NCBI RefSeq assembly: GCF_003970925.1 | Contig: NZ_RWJF01000001.1 | Location: 1,978,501-2,042,500, forward strand | DNA length: 64,000 bases | Direction: 5' to 3' | Source of the DNA: Sphingomonas ginkgonis | GTDB lineage: Bacteria > Pseudomonadota > Alphaproteobacteria > Sphingomonadales > Sphingomonadaceae | Shown here: positions 55,373-64,000 of the stretch, in pieces | Layout of the letters: each line of letters begins with the position of its first letter | Position numbering within the stretch: position 1 is the stretch's first letter | The notes under the pieces: generated by a model | Database searches by the model: none | What the model saw: the letters and a program-made list of their open reading frames with translations, nothing else | What the model was told of the DNA's origin: nothing | Translations under genes and position numbers: made by a program

Positions 55373-56488
55373 GTGGACTTCTCGCTCGGCGACGACCGCC
55401 AGATGCTCTCGGACACGCTGCGGCGCTTCCTCGCTGACACCGCCGGCTGGAAGGAACGCGAGGCCGCCGCCGAGAGCCCGGAAGGCTTCTCGCGCAGCGT
55501 CTGGCGCGGGCTGGCCGAACTGGGTGCCCTCGGCGCGCTCTTCCCGGAGGAACAGGGCGGCTATGGCGGGTCGCCGTTCGACGTCGGCGTGCTCTTCGCG
55601 GAACTCGGCCGAGCGCTCGTCACCGGTCCCTTCCGCTCCGCTCTCGTCGCCGGGCGCCTGCTCGGCGCGAGCGGCGAGACGGACGAACTCGCCGCGCTGA
55701 TCGCGGGTGAACGGCTGATCGGCTTCGCCCACGACGAGCCGACGAGCGCCGATGATCCCCTGGCGATTGGCACCTGCGCCGAGCAGCGGGACGGCGGCTG
55801 GACGCTGACCGGCGACAAGGCGGTCGTGCCCTACGCCGCGGCGCTCGACGCTCTGCTGGTGGTCGCGCGTGCCGGAAGCGAGCCGGGCGACGAGGAGAGC
55901 CTGTCGCTCTTCCTGGTGGAACGCGGCGCCCCCGGTCTGGAGATCCGCGACTATCCGCTGATCGACGGCGGAAGCGGCGGTGAGGTCGCGCTGCGCTCCA
56001 CGCCCGCCCGGCTGGTCGGCACCGCGGGCGGCGCCTGGCCGCTGCTCGAGGAAGCCCGCGCGCTCGGCGTTGTCGCGCTCGCCTGGGAAGCGGTCGCGAT
56101 AATGGACGTGCTGCGCGACTCGACACTCGACTATCTGCGCACCCGCAAGCAGTTCGGGGTTCCGATCGGCAAGTTCCAGGCGCTGCAGCACCGCATGGCG
56201 ACCGTCGCGCTGGAGATCGAGCAGGCGCGCTCGGCCGCGATCAATGCCGCCGACCGCTTCACCCACGGCCGGATCGAACGCGAACGCGCCGCCGCCGCGG
56301 CGAAGGTGACGATCGGCCGGGCGGGGATGCTCGCCGCCGAGGAAGCGATCCAGCTCCACGGTGGCATCGGCATGACCTGGGAACTGCCGCTGTCGCATTA
56401 TGCCAAGCGGTTGGTGATGCTCGCGCAGGAAGACGGCGACGAGGACGTCCACCTTTCGCGCTACATCGCGCTGGGAACGGCCGCCTAG
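55373..56488 (+). CDS. Acyl-CoA dehydrogenase, beta-like partner of pair 1
   Basis: 371 residues from a GTG at 55373, one base after the alpha gene. It has PEEQGGYGGSPFDVGVLFAELGR (parts), but the middle region GFAHDEPTSADDPLAIGTCA has lost the TEPxAGSD motif. The C-terminal half has KQFGVPIGKFQALQHRMA and LHGGIGMTWELPLSHYAKRL. This combination is typical of the non-catalytic or complementary subunit in alpha2beta2 acyl-CoA dehydrogenases such as those for steroid side chains. Its stop overlaps the opposite CoA ligase gene by four bases. Confidence 0.87.
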   Translation: MDFSLGDDRQMLSDTLRRFLADTAGWKEREAAAESPEGFSRSVWRGLAELGALGALFPEEQGGYGGSPFDVGVLFAELGRALVTGPFRSALVAGRLLGASGETDELAALIAGERLIGFAHDEPTSADDPLAIGTCAEQRDGGWTLTGDKAVVPYAAALDALLVVARAGSEPGDEESLSLFLVERGAPGLEIRDYPLIDGGSGGEVALRSTPARLVGTAGGAWPLLEEARALGVVALAWEAVAIMDVLRDSTLDYLRTRKQFGVPIGKFQALQHRMATVALEIEQARSAAINAADRFTHGRIERERAAAAAKVTIGRAGMLAAEEAIQLHGGIGMTWELPLSHYAKRLVMLAQEDGDEDVHLSRYIALGTAA

Positions 56489-58032
56489 CCCGCGAGGTAG
56501 CGGTCGCGCAGCTCGCGCTTCAGCACCTTGCCGATCGCGCTGCGCGGAAGCTCGTCGATCGGCAGCAGCTCACGAATGCGCTGGGTCGAGCCGAGCCGCT
56601 GGTTGACGCTCGCCAGGATGGCGTCGGGCGCCGCGCCGGGCTCCAGCACCACATAGGCGACGGGCGTCTCGCCCCACTGCTCCGACGGCACGCCGATCAC
56701 CGCCGCGTCGAGGACCCCTGGCTCTCTCCGCAGCTCGCCCTCGAGGTCGGAGGGATAGATGTTGAACCCGCCCGAGATGATCAGGTCCTTGGCCCGGTCC
56801 ATCAGGATCAGGAAGCCGTCCTCGTCGAACCGCCCGATGTCGCCGTGCCGGATGAAGCGCCGCCCCTCGGGATCGAACCACTCGGCCTCGCGCGTCTTGG
56901 CCGGCTGGTTGCGGTAGCCGTCCATCATCGTCTCCGAGCGGCCGACCACCTCGCCCATCCCGCCGGGCGGGACCTCCCTCCCCTCCTCGTCGATCAGGCG
57001 GATGTCGTGCCCGGGCGCGGGCGGACCGACCGTGTGCAGCTTGTCGGGATGCTCGTGGGCGCGAAGGATGCAGCTGCCGCCGCCTTCGGTCATGCCGTAG
57101 AACTCGGTCAAGCCACCCGGCCAGCGCGCCAGCACCTCGGCCTTGAGCGCTGCCGAAAACGGTGCCGAGGTGCAGGTCTTCGAGATGAAGCGCGACAGGT
57201 TGAAGCGATCGAAGTCAGGGAGCGCCATGATCCGCTGGTACTGCACCGGCACCAGCATGGCGTGGGTGACGCCGTACGCCGCTGCCAGCTCGAGGAAGCG
57301 GCGCGCGTCGAAGCGCGGCATGAAGATGACCTCGCCGCCGCCGACCAGCGCCGGCAGGAAGCTGACCAGCGTCGTGTTGGAGTAGAGCGGCGTGGAGACG
57401 AAGGTCACGCTGTCGGCATCGAACCGCGATTCGGCGATCCGTCGGAAATGGCCGACGCGCATCGCATGGCTCTGGACGATGCCCTTGGGCGTGCCGGTCG
57501 TCCCCGACGAATAGATGATGTTGAAGGCGTCGGCCGGACGGATCTCGACCGGCCTCGGTCGAGCACCCTCGGGCGGAATCCACGCCGACAGCGGCTCGCC
57601 CACGCCGCTGTCGTCGAAGGCAATCCGGGACACGCCTGCGGGTAGCGCAGTCCCCGTCAGCCGATCGCCGGCGCTCCGGTCGAGGAACAGGTGGCGAGCG
57701 CCGCTGTCCGCCAGCATCGCGGCGATTGCCTCGGGCGGCGCGGAGGTCGTCAGCGGCGCGGCCGCGGCGCCGATCCGGACGGCGGCGCAGAAGGCCAGTG
57801 CATAGCCGATGGCGTTGTAGCCGAGGATCGCGACCGTTGCGCCGCGCCCGACTCCCTCGGCCTGCAGCCGCGCTCCGATGCGGTCGAGCCGGGCGTCGAA
57901 CTCGGCCCAGTTCAGCGTGCCCCCGTCCGCGTCGCGCAGCGCGACCGCAGCGGGATGCTCGAGCGCGCGACGGCGAAGGATGTCGCCGAACGCCAGGAAG
58001 TCGCCTGCCGCCAGCTCCTCGGCGATGCTCAT
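56485..58032 (-). CDS. AMP-forming acyl-CoA ligase
   Basis: 515 residues from the ATG at 58032; the open frame beyond that overlaps the SMP-30 gene. Activates a carboxylic acid to its CoA ester via an acyl-adenylate. It has IIYSSGTTGTPKGIVQSH (P-loop-like), FYGMTEGGG, GDIGRFDEDGFLILMDRAKDLIISGG (parts, hinge) and the C-terminal catalytic Lys in LPRSAIGKVLKRELRD. It falls in the broad fatty-acid/aromatic-acid ligase group, so the substrate cannot be fixed. It lies four bases after the SMP-30 gene on the same strand. Confidence 0.9.
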   Translation of the reverse strand: MSIAEELAAGDFLAFGDILRRRALEHPAAVALRDADGGTLNWAEFDARLDRIGARLQAEGVGRGATVAILGYNAIGYALAFCAAVRIGAAAAPLTTSAPPEAIAAMLADSGARHLFLDRSAGDRLTGTALPAGVSRIAFDDSGVGEPLSAWIPPEGARPRPVEIRPADAFNIIYSSGTTGTPKGIVQSHAMRVGHFRRIAESRFDADSVTFVSTPLYSNTTLVSFLPALVGGGEVIFMPRFDARRFLELAAAYGVTHAMLVPVQYQRIMALPDFDRFNLSRFISKTCTSAPFSAALKAEVLARWPGGLTEFYGMTEGGGSCILRAHEHPDKLHTVGPPAPGHDIRLIDEEGREVPPGGMGEVVGRSETMMDGYRNQPAKTREAEWFDPEGRRFIRHGDIGRFDEDGFLILMDRAKDLIISGGFNIYPSDLEGELRREPGVLDAAVIGVPSEQWGETPVAYVVLEPGAAPDAILASVNQRLGSTQRIRELLPIDELPRSAIGKVLKRELRDRYLAG

Positions 58033-58036
58033 CCGG

Positions 58037-58948
58037 TCATCCTTGCTGCTGCTCGTGCTGGAGCCGCAGCCCCGCCCGCGGCCAGTCGGCGGCGAGCAGC
58101 CGGCCGGTTCCCGACGCCGTGACATAGGCCGTCCGCCGGTCCGCCCCGCCCCAGGCTATGTTGGTCGTGTAGATGTCGTCGGTGGCCACGAACTCGGCCA
58201 GGCCGCCCGCCGGCTCGACGACGCTGATGCCGCAGTCGCCGATGGTGGCGACGCAGATTCGGCCATTGTCCTCGACACCCAGGCTGTCGAACCAGCGCTG
58301 CCCGGCGGGACGGTACAGCATTCGGCGGCTGTGCGGCGCGATTCGCCCGGGCGCCTCGACCGTGAAGGCCAGCAGCATGCAGCTGGTCGTGTCCGCGACG
58401 TAGAGGGTGGTCCCGTCGGGCGACAGGCCGATGCCGTTCGGATCGCCGAACGGCGCGATCACTTCCTCGATGAAGCTGCCGTCGGTTCGGGCGTAGAAGA
58501 CGCCGCAGCGATCGCGACTGCGGGCGAAGGTCTTGCCATGATCGGTGAACCAGAATCCGCCATGGGCGTCGAACACCAGATCATTGGGGCCGCGCAGCGG
58601 CACCTCGGGCGTGCTGGCGTACAGGGTCAGCACGTCGCCCGTCGCGGGATCGACGGTCTGGATCGAGCCGCCGGCATAGTCGTCCGGCGTTCCGACCGGG
58701 GCCAGGCGACCGGCCTCGTCCTCGTGCCAGCGCATCCCGCCATTGTTGCAGCAGTAGAGCAGCCCGCCCGGCCCCCACGCCAGTCCGTTGGGGCCGCCGC
58801 CGGTCTCGGCGATCATCTGCCGGTCGCCGTTCGAGCTGACTCGGGTCACCCGCCCGGCGGCGATCTCCACCAGAATGACGCTGCCGTCGGCGCAGGCGAC
58901 GGGTCCCTCGGGGAAGCGCAAGCCCTCGGCGATGCAGCGCCACTCCAT
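58037..58948 (-). CDS. SMP-30/gluconolactonase-like beta-propeller hydrolase
   Basis: 303 residues. Six-bladed propeller protein of the SMP-30/LRE family, which hydrolyses lactones in a calcium-dependent manner. It has FPEGPVACADGSVILVEI (metal Glu in PEGP), GPNGLAW, GPNDLVFDAHGGFWFTD (Asn-Asp metal site), DPNGIGLSPDGTTLYVADT and DSLGVEDNGRICVATI. No signal peptide. Located between a CoA ligase and an acyl-CoA dehydrogenase, it could open a lactone formed in the pathway; that is inference. It lies one base after the neighbouring dehydrogenase gene. Confidence 0.87.
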   Translation of the reverse strand: MEWRCIAEGLRFPEGPVACADGSVILVEIAAGRVTRVSSNGDRQMIAETGGGPNGLAWGPGGLLYCCNNGGMRWHEDEAGRLAPVGTPDDYAGGSIQTVDPATGDVLTLYASTPEVPLRGPNDLVFDAHGGFWFTDHGKTFARSRDRCGVFYARTDGSFIEEVIAPFGDPNGIGLSPDGTTLYVADTTSCMLLAFTVEAPGRIAPHSRRMLYRPAGQRWFDSLGVEDNGRICVATIGDCGISVVEPAGGLAEFVATDDIYTTNIAWGGADRRTAYVTASGTGRLLAADWPRAGLRLQHEQQQG

Positions 58949-58949
58949 C

Positions 58950-60080
58950 TCAGTAGCCCGAAAGCTGCGCCACCCGGTTCGCGTGGAAGCGTTCGTCTCC
59001 GAACAGCGCGCCGAGAACCGCCTCGCGCTTCATGTAAAAGCCGATGTCGTGCTCGTCGGTCATGCCGATGCCGCCGTGCATCTGCACGCCCTCCTGCGCC
59101 GACAGCTTCGCGGCCCGCCCCGCCTTGGCCTTGGCGACGCTGACCATCAGCTCCGCCCGCTCGTCTCCCTTGTCGAGCAGTTCGGCCGCCTTCCAGGCGG
59201 CGGCGCGGGCGATCTCGATCTCGCTGAACAGGTGCGCGGCGCGATGCTGCAGCGCCTGGAACTCGCCGATCAGCCGGCCGAACTGCTTGCGCTGCTTGAG
59301 ATAGTCGTTGGTCATGTCAGCAGCCCCCGCGGCCACCCCGACCAGCTCCGCCGCCGCCCCGGCCCGGCCCGCGCTGAGCGCGCGCGACAGGGGCGCCCAG
59401 CCACCGTCCACCTCGCCGATCACCGCGTCGGCGTCCACTTGCACATCGTCGAACCGCAGCCGCGCGGCCTTCGACGCATCGGCCAGCGCGACATTGTCGA
59501 CCGCGAGCCCCTCGGCATCCTTCTCGACGGCGAACAGGGTGATCCCGTCCGTCTCCCCCGGCGCACCGGCAGTCCGCGCGGCGACCAGGATCAGGTCCGC
59601 CGAAGCGCCATGGACCACGAACTGCTTGGCACCGGACAGGGTGAAGCCGTTGCCCGAGCGCTTCGCCGCCAGCGCAGTGGCGGCGGGGGCATGGTGCCTT
59701 CCCTCGTCGACCGCGAGCGCCGCGACCGTGTCGCCGGCGGCGATACCGGGAAACCAGCGCTCCGCCAGGGCCGAGCCGTCCAGCGCGCGCACTGCGGCGA
59801 CGGCCGTGGTCAGGAAGGGCGACGGCGTGAGGTTGCGCCCCACCTCCTCCAGCACCAGCGCCGTCTCGACCGCGCCAAGCCCGAGCCCGCCCTGCGCCTC
59901 GGGGACGGCGATCCCGGCAAGGCCCAGCTCGCCGAACTGTTTCCACAGGTCATGCCCGAACCCGTCCTTGCAGCCGATGTCGCGCCAGTGGCGGAGCTGC
60001 TTGGCGACAGTGCCTTCCCCGGCGAGGAAGCCCTTCGCCATCTCGTTGAGCTGCTTCTGTTCGTCGGTGAGGATGGTCAT
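58950..60080 (-). CDS. Acyl-CoA dehydrogenase, beta-like partner of pair 2
   Basis: 376 residues from the ATG at 60080. The order is that of acyl-CoA dehydrogenases (PEAQGGLGLGAVETALVLEEVG, parts; KQFGRLIGEFQALQHRAA; MHGGIGMTDEHDIGFYMKR), but the central FAD motif TEPxAGSD is replaced by ALAVDEGRHHAPAA. The GIGMTDEHDIGFYMKR stretch is seen in beta-type partners of heteromeric enzymes. One base separates it from the stop of the upstream alpha-like gene. Pair 2 is transcribed opposite to pair 1. Confidence 0.87.
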   Translation of the reverse strand: MTILTDEQKQLNEMAKGFLAGEGTVAKQLRHWRDIGCKDGFGHDLWKQFGELGLAGIAVPEAQGGLGLGAVETALVLEEVGRNLTPSPFLTTAVAAVRALDGSALAERWFPGIAAGDTVAALAVDEGRHHAPAATALAAKRSGNGFTLSGAKQFVVHGASADLILVAARTAGAPGETDGITLFAVEKDAEGLAVDNVALADASKAARLRFDDVQVDADAVIGEVDGGWAPLSRALSAGRAGAAAELVGVAAGAADMTNDYLKQRKQFGRLIGEFQALQHRAAHLFSEIEIARAAAWKAAELLDKGDERAELMVSVAKAKAGRAAKLSAQEGVQMHGGIGMTDEHDIGFYMKREAVLGALFGDERFHANRVAQLSGY

Positions 60081-60081
60081 G

Positions 60082-61245
<1,164 letters not shown>

Positions 61246-61397
61246 TCCATCCTCCTCGCACGCTCCGCCGAACCCGCCGCGCGTCTATCCTCAGCCGACA
61301 TCGGCCACTCCGCAAGAGAGGCCTCGCCGGGGCAATTGGTCGTCCATACCGTCATTTTGAATTTCGCACCGCCGCCTTGCTGTCAAGAGGCGAGCTC

Positions 61398-61426
61398 AAG
61401 GCGGAGCCGGTTCGGACCGCCTTTTT
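61398..61426 (+). terminator. Terminator-like hairpin in the leader of the phosphatase gene
   Basis: AAGGCGG (61398-61404) pairs with CCGCCTT (61417-61423), with an inner CCG-GTT-CGG helix and the run TTTTT at 61422-61426. This is a strong intrinsic-terminator shape on the plus strand, but it sits in a divergent intergenic region 47 bases upstream of the phosphatase start, not behind a gene. A weak promoter-like pair lies upstream (TTGGTC 61336-61341, GAATTT 61359-61364, spacer 17). Confidence 0.6.
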
Positions 61427-61473
61427 AGAACAGCATTGCCATCAGGCTTGCCGGCCGCTTAGGATCGACGCCG

Positions 61474-62268
61474 ATGAGCGATGCTGTCACTCCCCGCGGG
61501 ATGCCCGAGCCGCTACTCCAGGGCGCGCCCAACTTCCGCGACTTCGGCGGCTATCCCAGCGCGGATGGCCGGCGGATCCGTCGGTCGGTCCTGTTCCGCT
61601 CGAGCCATCTCGCCGATCTCACCGACCGCGATCGAGCCTGGCTCGACGAAATCGGGCTGCGCACCATCTTCGACCTACGCTCGCGCGGCGAACGCGATCT
61701 CGATCCCAGCGCCTGCGATCACCCCTCGCGCACCACCCATGTCTTCCGCCCGGGCCACAAGCGCCGGCTGGTCGACATGGCGCTCGACTATCCCGCCACC
61801 GAGGCGGGTGTCGAACGGCTGATGCTCGATTTCTACGCCGAGCTGCCGCGCACCATGGCGCATGTGTTCGGCGAGATCCTCGTCCGCCTCGCCGACGACC
61901 CCTCGCCGTGCATCATCCACTGCTCGGCCGGCAAGGACCGGACCGGCATGGCGGTCGCGCTCGTCCAGGCGGCGCTCGGGGCGTCGCGGGCGGACATGCT
62001 TCACGACTATGCGCTGACCAACCATGTTCCGCGCTCGCAGAAGGACATGGCGCGATCGGTGCAGCGGCAGGGAAGCGACACCTCGCTCAAGGCCGCCTAC
62101 CCGCCGGAAGCGATCGCCCGGATGATGGCTGCCGATCCCGCCTATCTCGCCGCCGCGCTCGACGCGATCGTATCGGAGCATGGCGGAATGGACGCCTATC
62201 TCGAGACGATCGGCCTGACCGCCGCCCACCGTGAGCGGCTCCGCGACCACCTGCTCGAACCCGCCTGA
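61474..62268 (+). CDS. Tyrosine phosphatase-like protein (Y_phosphatase3 family)
   Basis: 264 residues. Contains the phosphatase signature IIHCSAGKDRTG with nucleophile Cys150 and Arg156, and the opening NFRDFGGYPSADG (20-32), both typical of the bacterial and fungal tyrosine/inositide phosphatase group to which LipA-type and MptpB-like proteins belong. FRSSHLADLTDRDR is also family-typical. Predicted cytosolic; substrates may be phosphotyrosine or phosphoinositides. The downstream quinone oxidoreductase starts 18 bases after the stop. A terminator-like hairpin in its leader hints at attenuation. Confidence 0.87.
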   Translation: MSDAVTPRGMPEPLLQGAPNFRDFGGYPSADGRRIRRSVLFRSSHLADLTDRDRAWLDEIGLRTIFDLRSRGERDLDPSACDHPSRTTHVFRPGHKRRLVDMALDYPATEAGVERLMLDFYAELPRTMAHVFGEILVRLADDPSPCIIHCSAGKDRTGMAVALVQAALGASRADMLHDYALTNHVPRSQKDMARSVQRQGSDTSLKAAYPPEAIARMMAADPAYLAAALDAIVSEHGGMDAYLETIGLTAAHRERLRDHLLEPA

Positions 62269-62286
62269 TCGAAAGGACGACTGCCC

Positions 62287-63291
62287 ATGAAAGCCCTCAT
62301 CTCGGCCGCGCCGGGCGGTCCCGAAACCCTTCAGCTGAGCGACCTGCCGGAACCCGCGCCCGGGCCGGGCGAGCTGCTGGTGAAGGTGCTCGCCTGCGGC
62401 ATCAACTACCCCGACGTGCTGATCATCGAGGACAAGTACCAGTTCAAGCCGCCGCGGCCCTTCGCCCCCGGCAGCGAGATCTGCGGCGAGGTAATCGGGC
62501 TCGGCGAGGGCGTCGCTGGCTGGCAGGTCGGCGACCGGCTGGTCGCGGTCACCGGCCATGGCGGACTGGCGGAGCAGCTGACCCTTCCCGCCGCGCGCGC
62601 CTTCCCCCTGCCGGCAGGTCACGACCCGGTCGAGGCGGCGGGTCTGCTGATGACCTATGCGACCACCATCCACGCGCTGGTGGACCGCGGGCAGCTGCAG
62701 GCGGGCGAGACCTTGCTGGTGCTCGGCGCTGCGGGCGGCGTCGGCCTCGCCGCGATCGAGATCGGCAAGGCGCTCGGCGCGCGGGTGATCGCCGCCGTCT
62801 CCAGCGAGGAGAAGGCGACCGCCGCACGCGATGCCGGCGCCGACGACACGCTGGTCTACGGCCGCGCCCCGTTCGACCGCGACCAGTCCAAGGCGCTGGC
62901 GCAGGCGTTCAAGGCGGCGGTCGGCGAGCATGGCGCGGACGTCATCTACGACCCGGTCGGCGGCGACTACTGCGAGCCCGCGCTGCGCTCGATCGCGTGG
63001 GAGGGCCGCTATCTCGTCGTCGGCTTCCCGGCGGGCATCCCCAAGCTCCCGCTCAACCTGACGCTGCTCAAGAGCTGCGATGTCCGGGGCGTCTTCTGGG
63101 GTGCCTTCGCCGGCCGCGAGCCGAAGCGCAACGCCGCCCACGTCGAGCAGCTGTTCGCCTGGTGGCGCGAGGGCCGCATCCGGCCGCGGATCGCCAGGCG
63201 CTTCGCGCTGGAGCAGGGCGGCGACGCGATCCGCTGGCTGGCCGACCGCAAGGCCGTCGGCAAGGTCATCGTCGACGTCGCGGCTTCCTAG
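62287..63291 (+). CDS. NADPH:quinone oxidoreductase (MDR family, zinc-free)
   Basis: 334 residues. Medium-chain reductase without catalytic zinc: the position of the zinc Cys is ACGINYPDVL, as in quinone reductases and enoyl reductases. Nucleotide-binding loop [33 protein letters not shown] and VIYDPVGGD are typical of the group. It may reduce a quinone or an enoyl compound from the neighbouring CoA pathway. The ATG at 62287 follows GAAAGGACGACTGCCC. The stop overlaps the TetR gene end by four bases (convergent). Confidence 0.9.
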   Translation: MKALISAAPGGPETLQLSDLPEPAPGPGELLVKVLACGINYPDVLIIEDKYQFKPPRPFAPGSEICGEVIGLGEGVAGWQVGDRLVAVTGHGGLAEQLTLPAARAFPLPAGHDPVEAAGLLMTYATTIHALVDRGQLQAGETLLVLGAAGGVGLAAIEIGKALGARVIAAVSSEEKATAARDAGADDTLVYGRAPFDRDQSKALAQAFKAAVGEHGADVIYDPVGGDYCEPALRSIAWEGRYLVVGFPAGIPKLPLNLTLLKSCDVRGVFWGAFAGREPKRNAAHVEQLFAWWREGRIRPRIARRFALEQGGDAIRWLADRKAVGKVIVDVAAS

Positions 63292-64000
63292 GCCTCGCCG
63301 AACATGCCCCGGCCGACCAGCCGGAGCATGCCCCCGACCGCCTCCTCCAGCGGACGTCCCGCCGCCCAGCCGCGGAGGTCCGACGCGGCATTGATCGCGG
63401 CGAGCACGGCGTGCCCGGCCAGCACCGCGTCGATCGGGCGCAGCGAACCGTCGATCATCCCATCGCTGATCGTCCCCGCGATGTGCCGCGTGACCTGCCC
63501 CGTCCGGTGCAGCATCTGCAGCCGCAGCTCGACCGGAAGCGCCTGGTAGGCGTTGATCCGAAGCAGGGGGCTTTCCCCCGCGAACTGCAGCGCGAGCAGG
63601 CTGGCCAGGGTCCGCGCCAGCTGCTCCCCCTGCGCCCCGCCCTGTGCCGCCGATGCCTGCTGCGCCCGCTTGATGAGCGCGAAGCTGCGCTGGAAGCAGG
63701 CGATCACCAGGTCGTCCTTGTTGTCGAGGTGGTGGTAGAAGCTGCCGGTCGACACCCCGAGTTCGGCGGCGATCTTCTCCACGCTCGCGCCGAGATAGCC
63801 CTCGCGGTTGATGAGGTTGGTGGCGGCGAGCAGGAAGCGGCCCTGGGCCGAACGGTCGACCTCCTCCAGCGGCTCGATCGCCGGCTGCCACCGTCCGCCG
63901 ACCTGCAGCCCGTCGAACAGGATGTCGCACAGCCGTTGCTCGATCCGCTCGAAGTCGCCGACCATGTAGCGGTCGATCCACGCCGGCAGCCACAGGATGG
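63288..64000 (-). CDS. TetR-family regulator, probably with two fused TetR units (5' end outside window)
   Basis: The frame runs open from the stop at 63288 to the window edge. An ATG at 63965 could start a 225-residue protein, but the upstream codons still encode TetR-like sequence (WLPAWIDRYMVGDFERIEQRLCDILF in parts), like the C-terminal helices of a first TetR unit. After a linker comes a complete DNA-binding domain (RFLLAATNLINREGYLGASVEKIAAELGVSTGSFYHHLDNKDDL in parts) and a ligand domain to the end. Two fused TetR halves would explain this. It likely controls the neighbouring CoA-catabolism genes. The start cannot be given. Confidence 0.78.
   Translation of the reverse strand, partial: ILWLPAWIDRYMVGDFERIEQRLCDILFDGLQVGGRWQPAIEPLEEVDRSAQGRFLLAATNLINREGYLGASVEKIAAELGVSTGSFYHHLDNKDDLVIACFQRSFALIKRAQQASAAQGGAQGEQLARTLASLLALQFAGESPLLRINAYQALPVELRLQMLHRTGQVTRHIAGTISDGMIDGSLRPIDAVLAGHAVLAAINAASDLRGWAAGRPLEEAVGGMLRLVGRGMFGEA

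Overview
The window is chromosomal DNA of a high-GC alphaproteobacterium, most likely of the order Sphingomonadales. Three things point there: the alphaproteobacterial order cdsA-dxr-rseP-bamA-skp-fabZ with no lpxD/lpxA/lpxB after it (sphingomonads carry glycosphingolipids in place of LPS), the dusB-ntrY-ntrX-hfq-hflX block with a tandem-fused Hfq, and a fused ispDF. No transposase, phage gene, rRNA or CRISPR array was seen. Genes are tightly packed and many overlap by 1-4 bases.

Layout. 1-6612: envelope and isoprenoid operon (cdsA end, dxr, rseP, bamA, skp-like, fabZ). 6578-11040, minus strand: vitamin B12 uptake operon btuB-btuF-btuC-btuD behind a cobalamin riboswitch. 11131-18368: rpmE, an acetyltransferase, glutaryl-CoA dehydrogenase, an orphan TonB-dependent receptor, a glycosyltransferase and a polysaccharide flippase, then tRNA-Ser(UGA). 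18496-30874: one long plus-strand run with a lytic transglycosylase, a D,D-carboxypeptidase, tmk, a three-gene molybdenum hydroxylase with its own cytochrome c, holB, metG, tatD, a metallo-beta-lactamase-fold hydrolase and two tandem membrane-anchored retropepsin-like proteases. 30946-33576: a compact group of unknown purpose with a SET-domain protein, a PurD-like ATP-grasp ligase and an NPPY methyltransferase. 33692-44027: mazG, hflX, hfq, ntrX, ntrY, dusB, ispDF, pncC, ratA, lipA. 44110-50389: carbonic anhydrase, NYN-domain protein, a pyridoxamine-oxidase-fold stress protein, a secreted LprI-like protein, lolD, lolC/E and proS. 50551-51650: a candidate small RNA and a broken PAP2 lipid phosphatase/phosphotransferase gene. 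51653-64000: a CoA-thioester catabolic island with a zinc alcohol dehydrogenase, five acyl-CoA dehydrogenases (two adjacent alpha/beta-like pairs), a CoA ligase, an SMP-30 lactonase-like protein, a tyrosine phosphatase, a quinone oxidoreductase and a probable double-domain TetR regulator cut by the window edge.

How the parts work together. The first block makes the phospholipid precursor CDP-diacylglycerol, isoprenoid precursors (dxr here, ispDF later) and the outer-membrane assembly machinery. The dusB-hflX block joins translation, nitrogen/redox sensing and RNA-based regulation. The right-hand island looks like beta-oxidation of a bulky or branched acid: activation by the ligase, dehydrogenation by heteromeric acyl-CoA dehydrogenases, control by the TetR protein. 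Its substrate cannot be read from the sequence.

The best candidates for something undescribed are the SET/ATP-grasp/methyltransferase group at 30946-33576, the NtrX that lacks a sigma-54 loop together with absent ntrBC, the btuB gene without a signal peptide behind an intact riboswitch, and the terminator-like hairpin in the leader of the phosphatase gene at 61398-61426.
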